This document shows, one piece after another, positions 15,865-22,614 of a DNA stretch of 64,000 nt. Position numbers and translations under genes: made by a program. Every line of letters starts with the position of its first letter. Position 1 is the stretch's first letter. Source of the stretch: a virus; IMG/VR virus record IMGVR_UViG_3300027797_000012, positions 1 to 64,000 of that record, one strand, 5' to 3'. The notes below the pieces were generated by a model. It was not told the origin of the DNA and did no database searches. It saw nothing but the letters and a program-made list of their open reading frames with translations.

Positions 15865-16057
15865 CAACCTGGCTAGGGCAATGCCCGAATAATTGGGCAG
15901 TCAGTTGCATACTGGTTTTTCCGGTACGGGTCCAGTCTTGATAAACTCGCTTCCACTCTTTGGAAGCACCCTTAGGGTGATAGACCAAGCATTGACAAGG
16001 AGACGTGGACAGTTCATCCACGGCTCTTGTCTGCTCGGCTATCTGAGAATTAAGCAT
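15857..16057 (-). CDS. Small hypothetical protein
   Basis: 66 residues. Start ATG at 16057 embedded in the end of the upstream gene (GATGCTTAA), the same 8-bp coupling seen at its own end. CQCLVYHPKG and SKEWKRVYQDWTRTG are the only notable segments. Confidence 0.58.
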   Translation of the reverse strand: MLNSQIAEQTRAVDELSTSPCQCLVYHPKGASKEWKRVYQDWTRTGKTSMQLTAQLFGHCPSQVDA

Positions 16058-16292
16058 CGACCTCGGCACGGAAGTACCCGATACCTTCAGCTGCTTGAAC
16101 TTCATCTTCTACCCAAGGTAGACGCTTTCGATCTGTGTCAAGGAATGAGCTAGCGTAGAGGACTGCCTCACGCTTTGCAGGTCCAAGAGATTTGAATGCA
16201 CCGTAACGTGCTTGCCCTGAGCCAAGATCCTTAACTGTAACTAACCATGCAGCGTTAGGTGCCTTGCTCTTATGTAATGTTGCTACTATCAT
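16050..16292 (-). CDS. Small hypothetical protein
   Basis: 80 residues, ATGA-coupled to the previous gene. Beta-strand opening (MIVATLHKSKAPNAAWLVTV), then a helical segment ending in EVDA. No family recognised. Confidence 0.62.
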   Translation of the reverse strand: MIVATLHKSKAPNAAWLVTVKDLGSGQARYGAFKSLGPAKREAVLYASSFLDTDRKRLPWVEDEVQAAEGIGYFRAEVDA

Positions 16293-16474
16293 TTAGTGCC
16301 TTTCGTCTTTGTCTTTGGTGGCTCAAGAAGTTTCTTGAGCTTCGCGTTCTTTTCTTCAAGCTCTTTGATGTAGATCCGTAAAGCTCGATTGTCACGTATT
16401 GAAAGAATCATCACAAGGCCTGCGCCTAATAGTGCGATGATGATTGCAAGTATATCCGTAGACTCTAGTATCAT
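16289..16474 (-). CDS. Membrane-anchored coiled-coil peptide
   Basis: 61 residues: a helix (ILAIIIALLGAGLVMILSI), then a Lys/Glu coiled coil (IKELEEKNAKLKKLLEPPK). Topology resembles small phage spanin-like or Rz-type proteins, but its position among early genes argues for another role. Confidence 0.62.
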   Translation of the reverse strand: MILESTDILAIIIALLGAGLVMILSIRDNRALRIYIKELEEKNAKLKKLLEPPKTKTKGTK

Positions 16475-16770
16475 TAGTTTTCCTCCCAGTTAATAGACCA
16501 GCCATCGCAGTAAGCATCCTCTGTTTTAGGGTGCCACCTTGTTACTGTTTTTTCAGGTATACACATGAATTTAGTAAACTCATGTGCACATTTATGACAG
16601 AGCATAAATTGCAGAGGGTTCTCCGCACCTATAGCGTAGATGTTATCTACGAACATCATATACCCACCATCAAGTGACAGCTCAAGAGCCACAGGTATAT
16701 TCGAGTCCATTGACATGGGTTTGAATACCTGTGGGTCTTGGCAGCGAGAACACTCGACTATAGTTATCAT
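16474..16770 (-). CDS. Zn-ribbon protein
   Basis: 98 residues. CSRCQ at the N-terminus and CHKCAHEF near residue 68 form one probable zinc site. One-base stop/start overlaps with both neighbours show tight coupling. Unknown function. Confidence 0.65.
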   Translation of the reverse strand: MITIVECSRCQDPQVFKPMSMDSNIPVALELSLDGGYMMFVDNIYAIGAENPLQFMLCHKCAHEFTKFMCIPEKTVTRWHPKTEDAYCDGWSINWEEN

Positions 16771-17048
16771 TACGCGCCGGTAGATCCTGCAATACTTAGA
16801 TAGCTAATGTCACCAGGCTCGCGATACTGAATTTCCTCGCGCACAACTTCTGGGTGGTTAAGCACGAGAGCGAGTAGCTCCTCTGCGCTCATTTCTTCGT
16901 GAGGCTCTCCACGAGTTTCTTTCATAACTACTACCTTCTCGATTGGTGCGGTAGCACCTAGTAGAAGTTCTCTTACCTGTGCCTTCGTGTCAATGATGTA
17001 GTAGTAAGTAGTTCCCTTAATGGTTACTGCTGTTCCATACGCTGTCAT
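16770..17048 (-). CDS. Hypothetical protein
   Basis: 92 residues, start with AGGAGAGGAC before ATG. Beta-rich first third (YGTAVTIKGTTYYYIID), helical rest. Not recognised. Confidence 0.65.
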   Translation of the reverse strand: MTAYGTAVTIKGTTYYYIIDTKAQVRELLLGATAPIEKVVVMKETRGEPHEEMSAEELLALVLNHPEVVREEIQYREPGDISYLSIAGSTGA

Positions 17049-17060
17049 GTTGTCCTCTCC

Positions 17061-17303
17061 TTAGACCGCAAACGCGAGTCTATATCCTTTTGCAATTTTA
17101 GAGTTAACCTTTGCAACCGCAGCAACTCGAGCGCTTTGGTCTGTAATGAAACGTTGTGATTGGTTCTGGCGTTGAGATTTCTCAGCCATTCCCCATGTGG
17201 TGCGAACTGTAGATCCGTCGAGGATTACCTCGTAAATCTTCTTCTTACCGATAGCACCGCGAGCGCCATCGCTGTCTTTTAAGAGACACCATCTTTGAGT
17301 CAT
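17061..17303 (-). CDS. Small basic protein
   Basis: 80 residues with many Lys/Arg and repeated Gln/Ser (AEKSQRQNQSQRF). It has a GACGGAAGGA leader and its own promoter. Possibly nucleic-acid binding. Confidence 0.62.
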   Translation of the reverse strand: MTQRWCLLKDSDGARGAIGKKKIYEVILDGSTVRTTWGMAEKSQRQNQSQRFITDQSARVAAVAKVNSKIAKGYRLAFAV

Positions 17304-17332
17304 TTTATATCCTTCCGTCGTTTGGTAATACT

Positions 17333-17341
17333 ATTATATCA
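17333..17341 (-). promoter_or_regulatory. Promoter for 17061-17303
   Basis: Extended -10 TGATATAAT, 30 nt before the start codon. Confidence 0.68.
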
Positions 17342-17350
17342 GGTTTAGTT

Positions 17351-17524
17351 TTACTTGTACAACACCTTGCATAAGGCTTCGTACTTTTCATCTAACCACT
17401 TAATTTGGTTTTCTGTGAGGGTTTGAACCTCAACCTCGCCGCGTTCTTCACGACGACGTCCGCGCTTAGCCAGCTTGACACCGGCGTATAGAACCACGCT
17501 GTCCTTGACTAATCCGTTAAACAT
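17351..17524 (-). CDS. Small basic protein
   Basis: 57 residues from the ATG at 17524, selected by AGAAAAGGAAAG just upstream; the frame extends to 17629 but that part crosses the promoter. KLAKRGRRREERGEVEV is strongly charged. Unknown role. Confidence 0.6.
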   Translation of the reverse strand: MFNGLVKDSVVLYAGVKLAKRGRRREERGEVEVQTLTENQIKWLDEKYEALCKVLYK

Positions 17525-17564
17525 TTTCTTTCCTTTTCTACCAGCCACCTTGGCTGATAGGTTA

Positions 17565-17573
17565 ATTATAACA
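17565..17573 (-). promoter_or_regulatory. Promoter for 17351-17524
   Basis: Extended -10 TGTTATAAT, immediately after the stop of the 17596 gene. Confidence 0.65.
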
Positions 17574-17595
17574 TGGTACTGGTAAAAAGTACACC

Positions 17596-17871
17596 TTACT
17601 CGTCGGTAACATCTTCCTCGTCCGGCCACATCTCCGGACGGAGGGCAAACTCGTATTGGTCACCCCTCCAGGAGTTTGTACCAAAGGAGATGTCTTCCTC
17701 CATGAGCTTGTTCAGGGACAGGACCGCAGTGTGCCCTTCAGCCTCGAACATGATTACCAATTTGGTATCTGATTGCTCAGGGTCATCAACGAGAGCTACA
17801 GTGAACGGCATCCCACCGATTCCATTTCTGTGAGTGTCCATGTCAACAATCTCTAGCTTATCGGCGTTCAT
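17596..17871 (-). CDS. Hypothetical acidic protein
   Basis: 91 residues, ATGA-coupled to the upstream gene. VALVDDPEQSDTKLVIMFEA and an acidic C-terminus (WPDEEDVTDE). No family recognised. Confidence 0.63.
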   Translation of the reverse strand: MNADKLEIVDMDTHRNGIGGMPFTVALVDDPEQSDTKLVIMFEAEGHTAVLSLNKLMEEDISFGTNSWRGDQYEFALRPEMWPDEEDVTDE

Positions 17872-18032
17872 TCTTCTCTCTTCCGTTCTGGTCGTCTCTT
17901 AGAAATCTCATGGGTTGCTAAATCCATCTTATGTTTGTGCAGCCAATCCTTTGCTACAGTTTCATTTATGAACTCACCCAGCCATTTTCCCTCTGGATTA
18001 AATACATTTACAAGATCGTATAGGGTACTCAT
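17868..18032 (-). CDS. Small hypothetical protein
   Basis: 54 residues, ATGA-coupled at both ends. LYDLVNVFNPEGKWLGEFIN and a basic tail (SKRRPERKREE). Position between an HTH gene and another small gene suggests a shared transcript. Confidence 0.6.
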   Translation of the reverse strand: MSTLYDLVNVFNPEGKWLGEFINETVAKDWLHKHKMDLATHEISKRRPERKREE

Positions 18033-18607
18033 TGAGAAACTCTATTCGCTGACTTGACTGGTGTATAGCATGTGCTCTTTCCCTTATGTTGTATGTATCC
18101 GTAACGAGCTAACCGAAAGCGTAGAGCTCCATGGGTAACCCCAAGAGATTTAGCAAGACGGTACAGAGTAACTTTTTCTACCGTGTGAGCTTTCCAAATT
18201 AGCGCACTGTACTCTTCAGCTTCAGCTCGGTATTGTTTGTGGTCGTAGCGAACTTTCTGTGCAAGAGGTTGTAGCTCAAGTAAACGAGCTAGAGTCTCCT
18301 TGCTTGGCAAGATCGGTACATGCACATCCTTAACCTCAACGTCTTCAAGTGGAACAGACGGCATAGGGAATTCTCCGGGATTAGCAAGAATGCTAATAAC
18401 GAGAGAAGGTTGGGCAGATGATTCAATTTGACGAATACGTTCTCTGGTAAGACCCATTGCATTCGCAAGGCTCTGCAGTGTCCACTTGTTACAGCGGAGT
18501 GCATACACATAAGCTGCGCGAGTCTCTTTGTCTTTGATGATACCGAGTTTAACGGTAGCTTCGAACGGCAACACTAAGTGCTGTCTAACTTCTTTTTGTA
18601 CTATCAT
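18029..18607 (-). CDS. Sigma-region-4-like double HTH regulator
   Basis: 192 residues. The first HTH, WTLQSLANAMGLTRERIRQI, closely resembles sigma70 region 4, including the RERIRQIE recognition helix. The second, VTLYRLAKSLGVTHGALRF, is a MarR/Xre-like helix pair. It lacks regions 2 and 3 of sigma factors, so it probably modifies host RNA polymerase or binds promoters rather than acting as a full sigma. It heads a coupled run of small genes and could control the repeated extended -10 promoters nearby, which is speculation. Confidence 0.75.
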   Translation of the reverse strand: MIVQKEVRQHLVLPFEATVKLGIIKDKETRAAYVYALRCNKWTLQSLANAMGLTRERIRQIESSAQPSLVISILANPGEFPMPSVPLEDVEVKDVHVPILPSKETLARLLELQPLAQKVRYDHKQYRAEAEEYSALIWKAHTVEKVTLYRLAKSLGVTHGALRFRLARYGYIQHKGKSTCYTPVKSANRVSQ

Positions 18608-18616
18608 TGGTTTCCT

Positions 18617-18826
18617 TTAGTTAATTGCTAGTGGGTCGCATGTAGGGAGAGTGTGAGTTCTCCAGTCGGTAATAACTGTGTCTAGTACTTCGGCAAGATC
18701 TTCCGGTAACTGCGCTGCGATAAGCTTTACAGTCGCAACGGTAACCGCATTATCTGTAAACATGTCATCATGCTCAGACTGATTGAATCCGCACATGTGA
18801 CATAGATCTCCTCCACCACTACTCAT
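18617..18826 (-). CDS. Small protein with CxxC
   Basis: 69 residues: GDLCHMCGFNQSEHD near the N-terminus, a helical body and a final TCDP. Overlaps the next upstream gene by 4 bp. Confidence 0.6.
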   Translation of the reverse strand: MSSGGGDLCHMCGFNQSEHDDMFTDNAVTVATVKLIAAQLPEDLAEVLDTVITDWRTHTLPTCDPLAIN

Positions 18827-18978
18827 GCGGCCACCTGCGCTTGACTCTTAATACGAGATTGAAGATCTGAAACCATGTGGGCAAGGTGATGGAATCCTGC
18901 ATTTTGGCAGGAAGCTTTCTCTTTGCCAAGCGCACGCAGAATTAGCTCTACGTCTTTATCGGTAAGTTCAATGTTCAC
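18823..18978 (-). CDS. Small helical protein
   Basis: 51 residues. GTG start 2 nt after the preceding stop. VELILRALGKEKASCQNAGF and a C-terminal helix. The sequence pattern resembles small phage antirepressor-like peptides but is not diagnostic. Confidence 0.58.
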   Translation of the reverse strand: MNIELTDKDVELILRALGKEKASCQNAGFHHLAHMVSDLQSRIKSQAQVAA

Positions 18979-18980
18979 TA

Positions 18981-19271
18981 TTACACCAGTCTTTCTTTTG
19001 CAAGAACTGCGTTCTTTACGAGTTCAACTACATCTTTGTTAAATCCACCGATGTTGTACTCCATAACTTCATCCATGTCAGGCGCACCTAAATCGTAGCG
19101 CTTCCAATCATAAACTGTCGCAACAGACCCATCTGAAAACATGTGGGTCCATTCAACGGTAACTTTGTCACCTGGGTAGTAGAACGTTGGTTCGTCAAAT
19201 GCCTTAATGAGATCTCTCATTGTAGTTGTGACATACCCTTGTAGGGATGTTCCATTTGCGATGTTGCTCAT
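18981..19271 (-). CDS. Hypothetical protein
   Basis: 96 residues with promoter and ACGACGAAAGGA leader directly upstream. FYYPGDKVTVEWTHMFSDGS suggests a beta-rich fold. Not recognised. Confidence 0.66.
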   Translation of the reverse strand: MSNIANGTSLQGYVTTTMRDLIKAFDEPTFYYPGDKVTVEWTHMFSDGSVATVYDWKRYDLGAPDMDEVMEYNIGGFNKDVVELVKNAVLAKERLV

Positions 19272-19300
19272 TTCTTTGTCCTTTCGTCGTTGTTAGTACT

Positions 19301-19309
19301 ATTATAACA
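19301..19309 (-). promoter_or_regulatory. Promoter for the 19271-17.6 kb gene run
   Basis: Extended -10 TGTTATAAT, then AGTAC and the AACGACGAAAGGA leader. Confidence 0.68.
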
Positions 19310-19312
19310 TGT

Positions 19313-19537
19313 TTACTTGTCTAAGTAAACTATCTCCACAAATTCATTTGCCCAGGCGGTAAGCCCAGCTTCCATCTTGTTTTTATGATGACCGCAGAAG
19401 AATAGCTCAGCTCCGGAGTTCCCTTTTACTTTCCAGATTGCCTGAGCTGTCTGGCAGGAATCACAAGGAACCCAACCGTAAGAATCTTTAGGCGTTTCTT
19501 CAAGTACTTTTACTTCTTCAGTAATGGTAGACTCCAC
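19313..19537 (-). CDS. DUF7455-like Zn-ribbon protein
   Basis: 74 residues from GTG 19537, preferred over ATG 19564 because AAAGGAG lies 6 nt before the GTG. VPCDSCQTAQAIWKVKG followed by AELFFCGHHKNKMEAGL is the CxxC...CxHH pattern of a small zinc-ribbon family frequent in actinobacteria and their phages. Its molecular role is unknown. Confidence 0.7.
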   Translation of the reverse strand: MESTITEEVKVLEETPKDSYGWVPCDSCQTAQAIWKVKGNSGAELFFCGHHKNKMEAGLTAWANEFVEIVYLDK

Positions 19538-19571
19538 GTTCTCTCCTTTAGTTGAGTTAATCATACTTGGT

Positions 19572-19811
19572 TTAGAAATTGTTGTTTGGGTCGTACCAGC
19601 CTTCGCGTGAGTTTTCCTCACCGCACTGGTTACAGATCCACTCAGCAGTCCAAGTTACATCGCCGTGCGAGTACTCTTCAATGGTCGGTACCTCATAAGA
19701 TGCGGTACACTCGTCATTACCGCAATCAAGCTCTTGAACGCCATCGCTCTCATCAGCACCAGCAATCTGCCATTCAGAACCGGAGACTCCCGGTGGGTAG
19801 TTGCTACTCAT
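19572..19811 (-). CDS. Zn-ribbon protein
   Basis: 79 residues. CGNDEC and CNQCGEENS form one probable zinc site, with Trp-rich EYSHGDVTWTAEWI between them. TAATG-coupled to the upstream gene. Confidence 0.65.
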   Translation of the reverse strand: MSSNYPPGVSGSEWQIAGADESDGVQELDCGNDECTASYEVPTIEEYSHGDVTWTAEWICNQCGEENSREGWYDPNNNF

Positions 19812-20002
19812 TAGTTGTTCCGATGGTTTAGAAAGTCTTCAATGGTGTTTTGAATCGCATCATTGATGTCGTCCGCAAGTTGGTCGATTTCTTCTTTCGT
19901 GTATTCCACGAAACCTTCTTCATCTCCATTACCCCACATCAGTCTCAACTGATCTGTGGTTAGAGATGAGTCAAAGATTACTATGTCTTCTTTCTCGTCC
20001 AT
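19811..20002 (-). CDS. Small acidic protein
   Basis: 63 residues, strongly acidic (MWGNDEEGFVEYTKEEIDQ region). A DNA-mimic or inhibitor role is possible but not shown. Confidence 0.62.
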   Translation of the reverse strand: MDEKEDIVIFDSSLTTDQLRLMWGNGDEEGFVEYTKEEIDQLADDINDAIQNTIEDFLNHRNN

Positions 20003-20032
20003 AGGGTTCCTTTCGTCGTTGTGTATAAGTTA

Positions 20033-20041
20033 ATTATAACA
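20033..20041 (-). promoter_or_regulatory. Promoter for the 20002-19313 genes
   Basis: Extended -10 TGTTATAAT and an ACGACGAAAGGAACC leader. Confidence 0.68.
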
Positions 20042-20063
20042 TGTTTTAGATCTAAAGTACACT

Positions 20064-20153
20064 TTAGTCTTTATGCCAGCAGTCACAACCGCATCTCTTG
20101 GCGCAGTACTCGTGTTCGCCGCTTAGACAATTATCGCACTTAGGTTTAGACAT
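20064..20153 (-). CDS. 29-residue Cys-rich peptide
   Basis: ATG with ACGGAAGGAACACAAG upstream. KCDNCLSGEHEYCAKRCGCD carries six of the cysteines, arranged as a compact zinc-binding peptide. It follows the 20209-20655 gene on the same transcript after a hairpin. Confidence 0.58.
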   Translation of the reverse strand: MSKPKCDNCLSGEHEYCAKRCGCDCWHKD

Positions 20154-20174
20154 CTTGTGTTCCTTCCGTGGAAG

Positions 20175-20201
20175 GTAGCTCACCGGAGTGGTGAGCTACC
20201 C
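20175..20201 (-). other. Intercistronic hairpin
   Basis: 11-bp stem GGTAGCTCACC/GGTGAGCTACC with a 5-nt loop right after a stop codon. The missing U-run argues for processing or stabilisation rather than full termination. Confidence 0.6.
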
Positions 20202-20208
20202 GCAACTA

Positions 20209-20655
20209 TTACTTAACTGGGTACTTGTCCGCATCTTTCTGAGTGACCGGAGTCATCTGACCAAAATCTGGGTTTGTTAGGTGTGAGTTAATGTAAACTA
20301 TAATGTCTTCATAATCTACATCAAAGGAGAAGAGAGTGTGAGTATAGTACTCACTGTGAATTCTTAGCTCATAACATTTAGAACCGGTGTCTTCAACTAG
20401 AGTAGGTTCTGACTGGTCTTCATCTACTATGTAGTAGATACCTTCTGGAGTCTTTACTAAGAAGGTGCCCGCATCTTGTCCACCTAAACCTATAGATAGA
20501 AGAATGGTTCCTTCTGGGAGAGTATTGATGTATGGGGTTTCTAATTCATCATACCAAGAAACTTTATTGTTTTCATCATTTAGGTATGAATTGAAATCAA
20601 CTGCTGGAGTATTTTTGAAGTGGTTGTTGAAGTGAGTAAGTGTTGAAGTCTTCAT
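20209..20655 (-). CDS. Hypothetical protein
   Basis: 148 residues. Central GTILLSIGLGGQDAGTFLVK and GIYYIVDEDQSEPTLVED are beta-rich, and the end is helical. It has a strong two-box promoter. No family recognised. Confidence 0.68.
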   Translation of the reverse strand: MKTSTLTHFNNHFKNTPAVDFNSYLNDENNKVSWYDELETPYINTLPEGTILLSIGLGGQDAGTFLVKTPEGIYYIVDEDQSEPTLVEDTGSKCYELRIHSEYYTHTLFSFDVDYEDIIVYINSHLTNPDFGQMTPVTQKDADKYPVK

Positions 20656-20698
20656 TTAGGTTCCAATCTATTTTTTAACCCTTGTGGTTAATAAGATA

Positions 20699-20728
20699 AT
20701 TGTATCATACTTCTATTATAAAGTACAA
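20699..20728 (-). promoter_or_regulatory. Promoter for 20209-20655
   Basis: -35 TTGTAC, 18-nt spacer, extended -10 TGATACAAT on the minus strand. Confidence 0.68.
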
Positions 20729-20733
20729 TTGAA

Positions 20734-20759
20734 GGTACCCTACCGGTGAGTAGGGTACC
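20734..20759 (-). terminator. Hairpin after the 47-residue membrane gene
   Basis: 9-bp stem GGTACCCTA/TAGGGTACC with an 8-nt loop that includes CTCACCGG. The tail TTCAATTGT is only moderately U-rich, and the next promoter's -35 lies within it. Confidence 0.55.
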
Positions 20760-20773
20760 CGCAATAATTAGAA

Positions 20774-20917
20774 TTAGCTCCAGAAGTTTTCTGAGGCGTA
20801 GCTCTCAGCCTGGACTGCCGGCTTGCTCTCCTTGCGGGCTAGCCAGACCCACATAATGATAAGAGGTGTGTTTAGAAGTAGTGCGCCTGCGATAATCTGA
20901 ACTAGTGCTGTTGTCAT
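20774..20917 (-). CDS. 47-residue membrane protein
   Basis: ATG preceded by GATTGGAAAACAAA. One helix (IIAGALLLNTPLIIMWVWLA) is followed by a polar tail. Own two-box promoter upstream. Function unknown. Confidence 0.62.
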   Translation of the reverse strand: MTTALVQIIAGALLLNTPLIIMWVWLARKESKPAVQAESYASENFWS

Positions 20918-20966
20918 TTTGTTTTCCAATCTTTCTTTTTTATTAACCCTTGTGGTTAATAAGTTA

Positions 20967-20996
20967 ATTATAACATGGTTCTATTACAAAGTACAA
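20967..20996 (-). promoter_or_regulatory. Promoter for the 47-residue membrane gene
   Basis: -35 TTGTAC, 18-nt spacer, extended -10 TGTTATAAT. Confidence 0.68.
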
Positions 20997-21008
20997 TACC
21001 AAATGAAA

Positions 21009-21048
21009 GAAGCTGGCCGCGTGGATTGGAATACGCGCAGCCAGCTTC
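21009..21048 (-). terminator. Strong terminator of the putative ncRNA
   Basis: Stem GAAGCTGGC/GCCAGCTTC, continued after one C-A mismatch by GCGTG/CGCGC-type pairs, loop of ~10 nt, then TTTCATTT on the minus strand. Confidence 0.82.
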
Positions 21049-21296
21049 AATTCACTGGACAAGACAGTTTGCTCACAAAGGGCCTGATTCGCGCTTCACT
21101 TTTTGCGCAGTACCGCATGTCGATTCTGCTATGCGGTTTTAATCCTAACTTCCCTAAGACAATATTGCTCTGTCTCTTTCCTAAGTCAAGCTACCCATAC
21201 CCGCGGTGCCGTGTCAGCTTATCGGGAGTAGTGTCTCCATGAGATACCCTTATGCTCCAAGACTTAGTAAGTCCAAACCTACGTATTAAGTTGTTA
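21009..21296 (-). ncRNA. Putative structured non-coding RNA (~290 nt)
   Basis: The segment lies between an extended -10 promoter (21302) and a strong terminator. It has no open frame longer than about 23 codons on the transcribed strand, and no standard leader precedes any of them. Several local hairpins are visible by eye: GACTT/AAGTC near the 5' end, TCTC/GAGA, ACCGCAT/ATGCGGT (21131-21137 with 21112-21118), GCGC/GCGC, and the terminator itself. AAGCT/AGCTT could close a longer domain. A tiny frame (METLLPIS) has AAGGG before it. I do not recognise a known RNA family. Confidence 0.6.
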
Positions 21297-21301
21297 GTCC
21301 T

Positions 21302-21310
21302 ATTATAACA
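21302..21310 (-). promoter_or_regulatory. Promoter of the putative ncRNA
   Basis: Extended -10 TGTTATAAT, 6 bp after the stop codon of the gene ending at 21314. The -35 is weak. Confidence 0.62.
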
Positions 21311-21313
21311 GGT

Positions 21314-21493
21314 TTATTCCCATTCGGTAATAAATACTGCCTCGAAATCTTCTATTGGTCGTTTTAGACCAATCCGCGCCATCTCCAGGTATCGGGTAAC
21401 GTCCGCACGTTTACGGGCACGAAACTTAGAGATGCGTTCACCCGTATGAACATCACGAATTTCCCAGATGCCAGCCGATGCATTTTTGCTCAC
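21314..21493 (-). CDS. Small basic protein
   Basis: 59 residues. The GTG at 21493 overlaps the upstream stop as GTGA, which fixes the start; a frame to 21565 also exists. WEIRDVHTGERISKFRARKR then an acidic end. Unknown. Confidence 0.62.
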   Translation of the reverse strand: MSKNASAGIWEIRDVHTGERISKFRARKRADVTRYLEMARIGLKRPIEDFEAVFITEWE

Positions 21494-21861
21494 CGGAAGA
21501 ACCCAGCTTCTTCTTCGTACGAATTGCGAAGCTTTCTTGCAAGTTCCTCGAGCTGTACTAGCCAAGGGTGCGGTAGAGCTAGGTTGTCACCTTCATCGTC
21601 CGTGCCGCCGGTGAATACGACGTCGCCCATAATGATGTCGGACATGATGAAAGACTTTTCCCAAAGGTGAGTAGCAATAACGTTTGGTTGCATTCCATTG
21701 ATAAGCTTACCCTCTTCGTTACACCAAAGTGTGAGGTCGTCATACAGGTCTGCTGCTTCAACCAAGCCGCCGACAGCTTCCTGGAGTTGTGTGAGACTGT
21801 CTACCTCAAGATCTAAGATCTCTGTTGTGAAGTCCGTGTTAATTCGTAGTGCTGTTTTCAT
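21490..21861 (-). CDS. DUF3846 family protein
   Basis: 123 residues from an ATGA-coupled start. LQEAVGGLVEAADLYDDLTL, WCNEEGKLINGMQPN and the end MGDVVFTGGTDDEGDNLAL follow the DUF3846 consensus, a family found in actinobacteria and their phages. The biochemical role is not known to me. Confidence 0.82.
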   Translation of the reverse strand: MKTALRINTDFTTEILDLEVDSLTQLQEAVGGLVEAADLYDDLTLWCNEEGKLINGMQPNVIATHLWEKSFIMSDIIMGDVVFTGGTDDEGDNLALPHPWLVQLEELARKLRNSYEEEAGFFR

Positions 21862-22043
21862 GATGTAGCTATCTCCGCTTCTGGAAACCACTTAAGGAAT
21901 ACTTGAATGAGATGATTGTAGTCTCCTGAAGTCATCTCTTCGGTAAATGTTGCAAGCTCGTCTTCACGACCCGCACTTATTAAAGCACGCCTACCGGCGC
22001 CAATGAATGAGAAAGCATTCCCATCGTTAACTGAAACTGTCAT
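21858..22043 (-). CDS. Small hypothetical protein
   Basis: 61 residues, 4-bp overlaps on both sides. FSFIGAGRRALISAGREDEL and a C-terminal helix. Confidence 0.62.
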   Translation of the reverse strand: MTVSVNDGNAFSFIGAGRRALISAGREDELATFTEEMTSGDYNHLIQVFLKWFPEAEIATS

Positions 22044-22273
22044 GAACTCATCTCCTCTACGAATAAGTGGCCTGGTCCATTACCCTCAGGATCTTGTGAC
22101 GGTACGAATCCATGCCCATTGTCGAGAATGTAAACTACAGGTATCGAACCTGAACTGTCTTGTTCCCAACCGAACAAGTCTAGCTCTTCATTATTTAGCT
22201 CACGGACCTTAACGATTGTTCGCCCAATGAGGGAACCCCAGGTCTTTTGAATGTATGCATCGTACTTACTCAT
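22040..22273 (-). CDS. Hypothetical protein
   Basis: 77 residues. RTIVKVRELNNEELDLFGW and VVYILDNGHGFVPSQDPEGN suggest a small beta fold. TAA-ATG spacing to the upstream Cys peptide is zero. Confidence 0.64.
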   Translation of the reverse strand: MSKYDAYIQKTWGSLIGRTIVKVRELNNEELDLFGWEQDSSGSIPVVYILDNGHGFVPSQDPEGNGPGHLFVEEMSS

Positions 22274-22408
22274 TTAGATAACCTCTCTTCCGCATTCACG
22301 GTACAAGTCTTCACCGCATCCTCCGCAGTAGGCAAGCAGACATTTAGCTCCATCTGCGTGAATGCAAGGAATGAAACTTACTTCTGTACTATTACAGTAT
22401 GTGCTCAT
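22274..22408 (-). CDS. 44-residue Cys-rich peptide
   Basis: ATG with GAAAGGATTGGAAAGCA upstream. Six cysteines, including CGGCGEDLYREC, typical of a Zn-ribbon. First gene after the long structured leader, so it and the four genes behind it are the likely targets of that leader. Confidence 0.6.
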   Translation of the reverse strand: MSTYCNSTEVSFIPCIHADGAKCLLAYCGGCGEDLYRECGREVI

Positions 22409-22435
22409 TGCTTTCCAATCCTTTCGTCGTTTAAG

Positions 22436-22559
22436 TATTCAAGGGCCGCGGTGATGCTTCGGCCTATCTTGCCAGAGGTGCCTGCAGATTATGCACGGCA
22501 CGTGGACTCGGGCGTCGCGTGTTCCGCCTAGTTTAACTGGTGACCAGCACCCTTGAATA
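22436..22559 (-). ncRNA. Long structured 5' leader, riboswitch-like candidate
   Basis: The 10-bp closing stem TATTCAAGGG/CCCTTGAATA begins at the predicted transcription start and ends ~10 nt before the AACGACGAAAGGA site. Inside are GTGCC-TGCA/TGCA-GGCAC (a 9-bp hairpin with TAATC loop), GGCG/CGCC and GGTG/CACC pairings, giving a multi-branched fold. Not recognised as a named riboswitch. Confidence 0.55.
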
Positions 22560-22564
22560 GTTTA

Positions 22565-22573
22565 ATTATATCA
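22565..22573 (-). promoter_or_regulatory. Promoter of the structured-leader transcript
   Basis: Extended -10 TGATATAAT, 6 nt before the closing stem of the leader. Confidence 0.68.
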
Positions 22574-22596
22574 GGTTATGAGGAAGAAGTACAGGG

Positions 22597-22614
22597 CTGC
22601 CTCAGCAGAGGCAG
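22597..22614 (-). terminator. Terminator overlapping a stop codon
   Basis: 7-bp stem CTGCCTC/GAGGCAG with loop TGCT on the minus strand. The TGA stop of the 22602 gene is inside the hairpin, and the tail is CCCTGTACTTCTTCC. Confidence 0.6.

Noticed and set aside
20919-21242. 107-codon plus-strand frame over the ncRNA candidate
   Set aside because: No promoter or ribosome binding site on that strand, and it crosses the minus-strand promoter at 20967 and terminator at 21009; composition is not protein-like.
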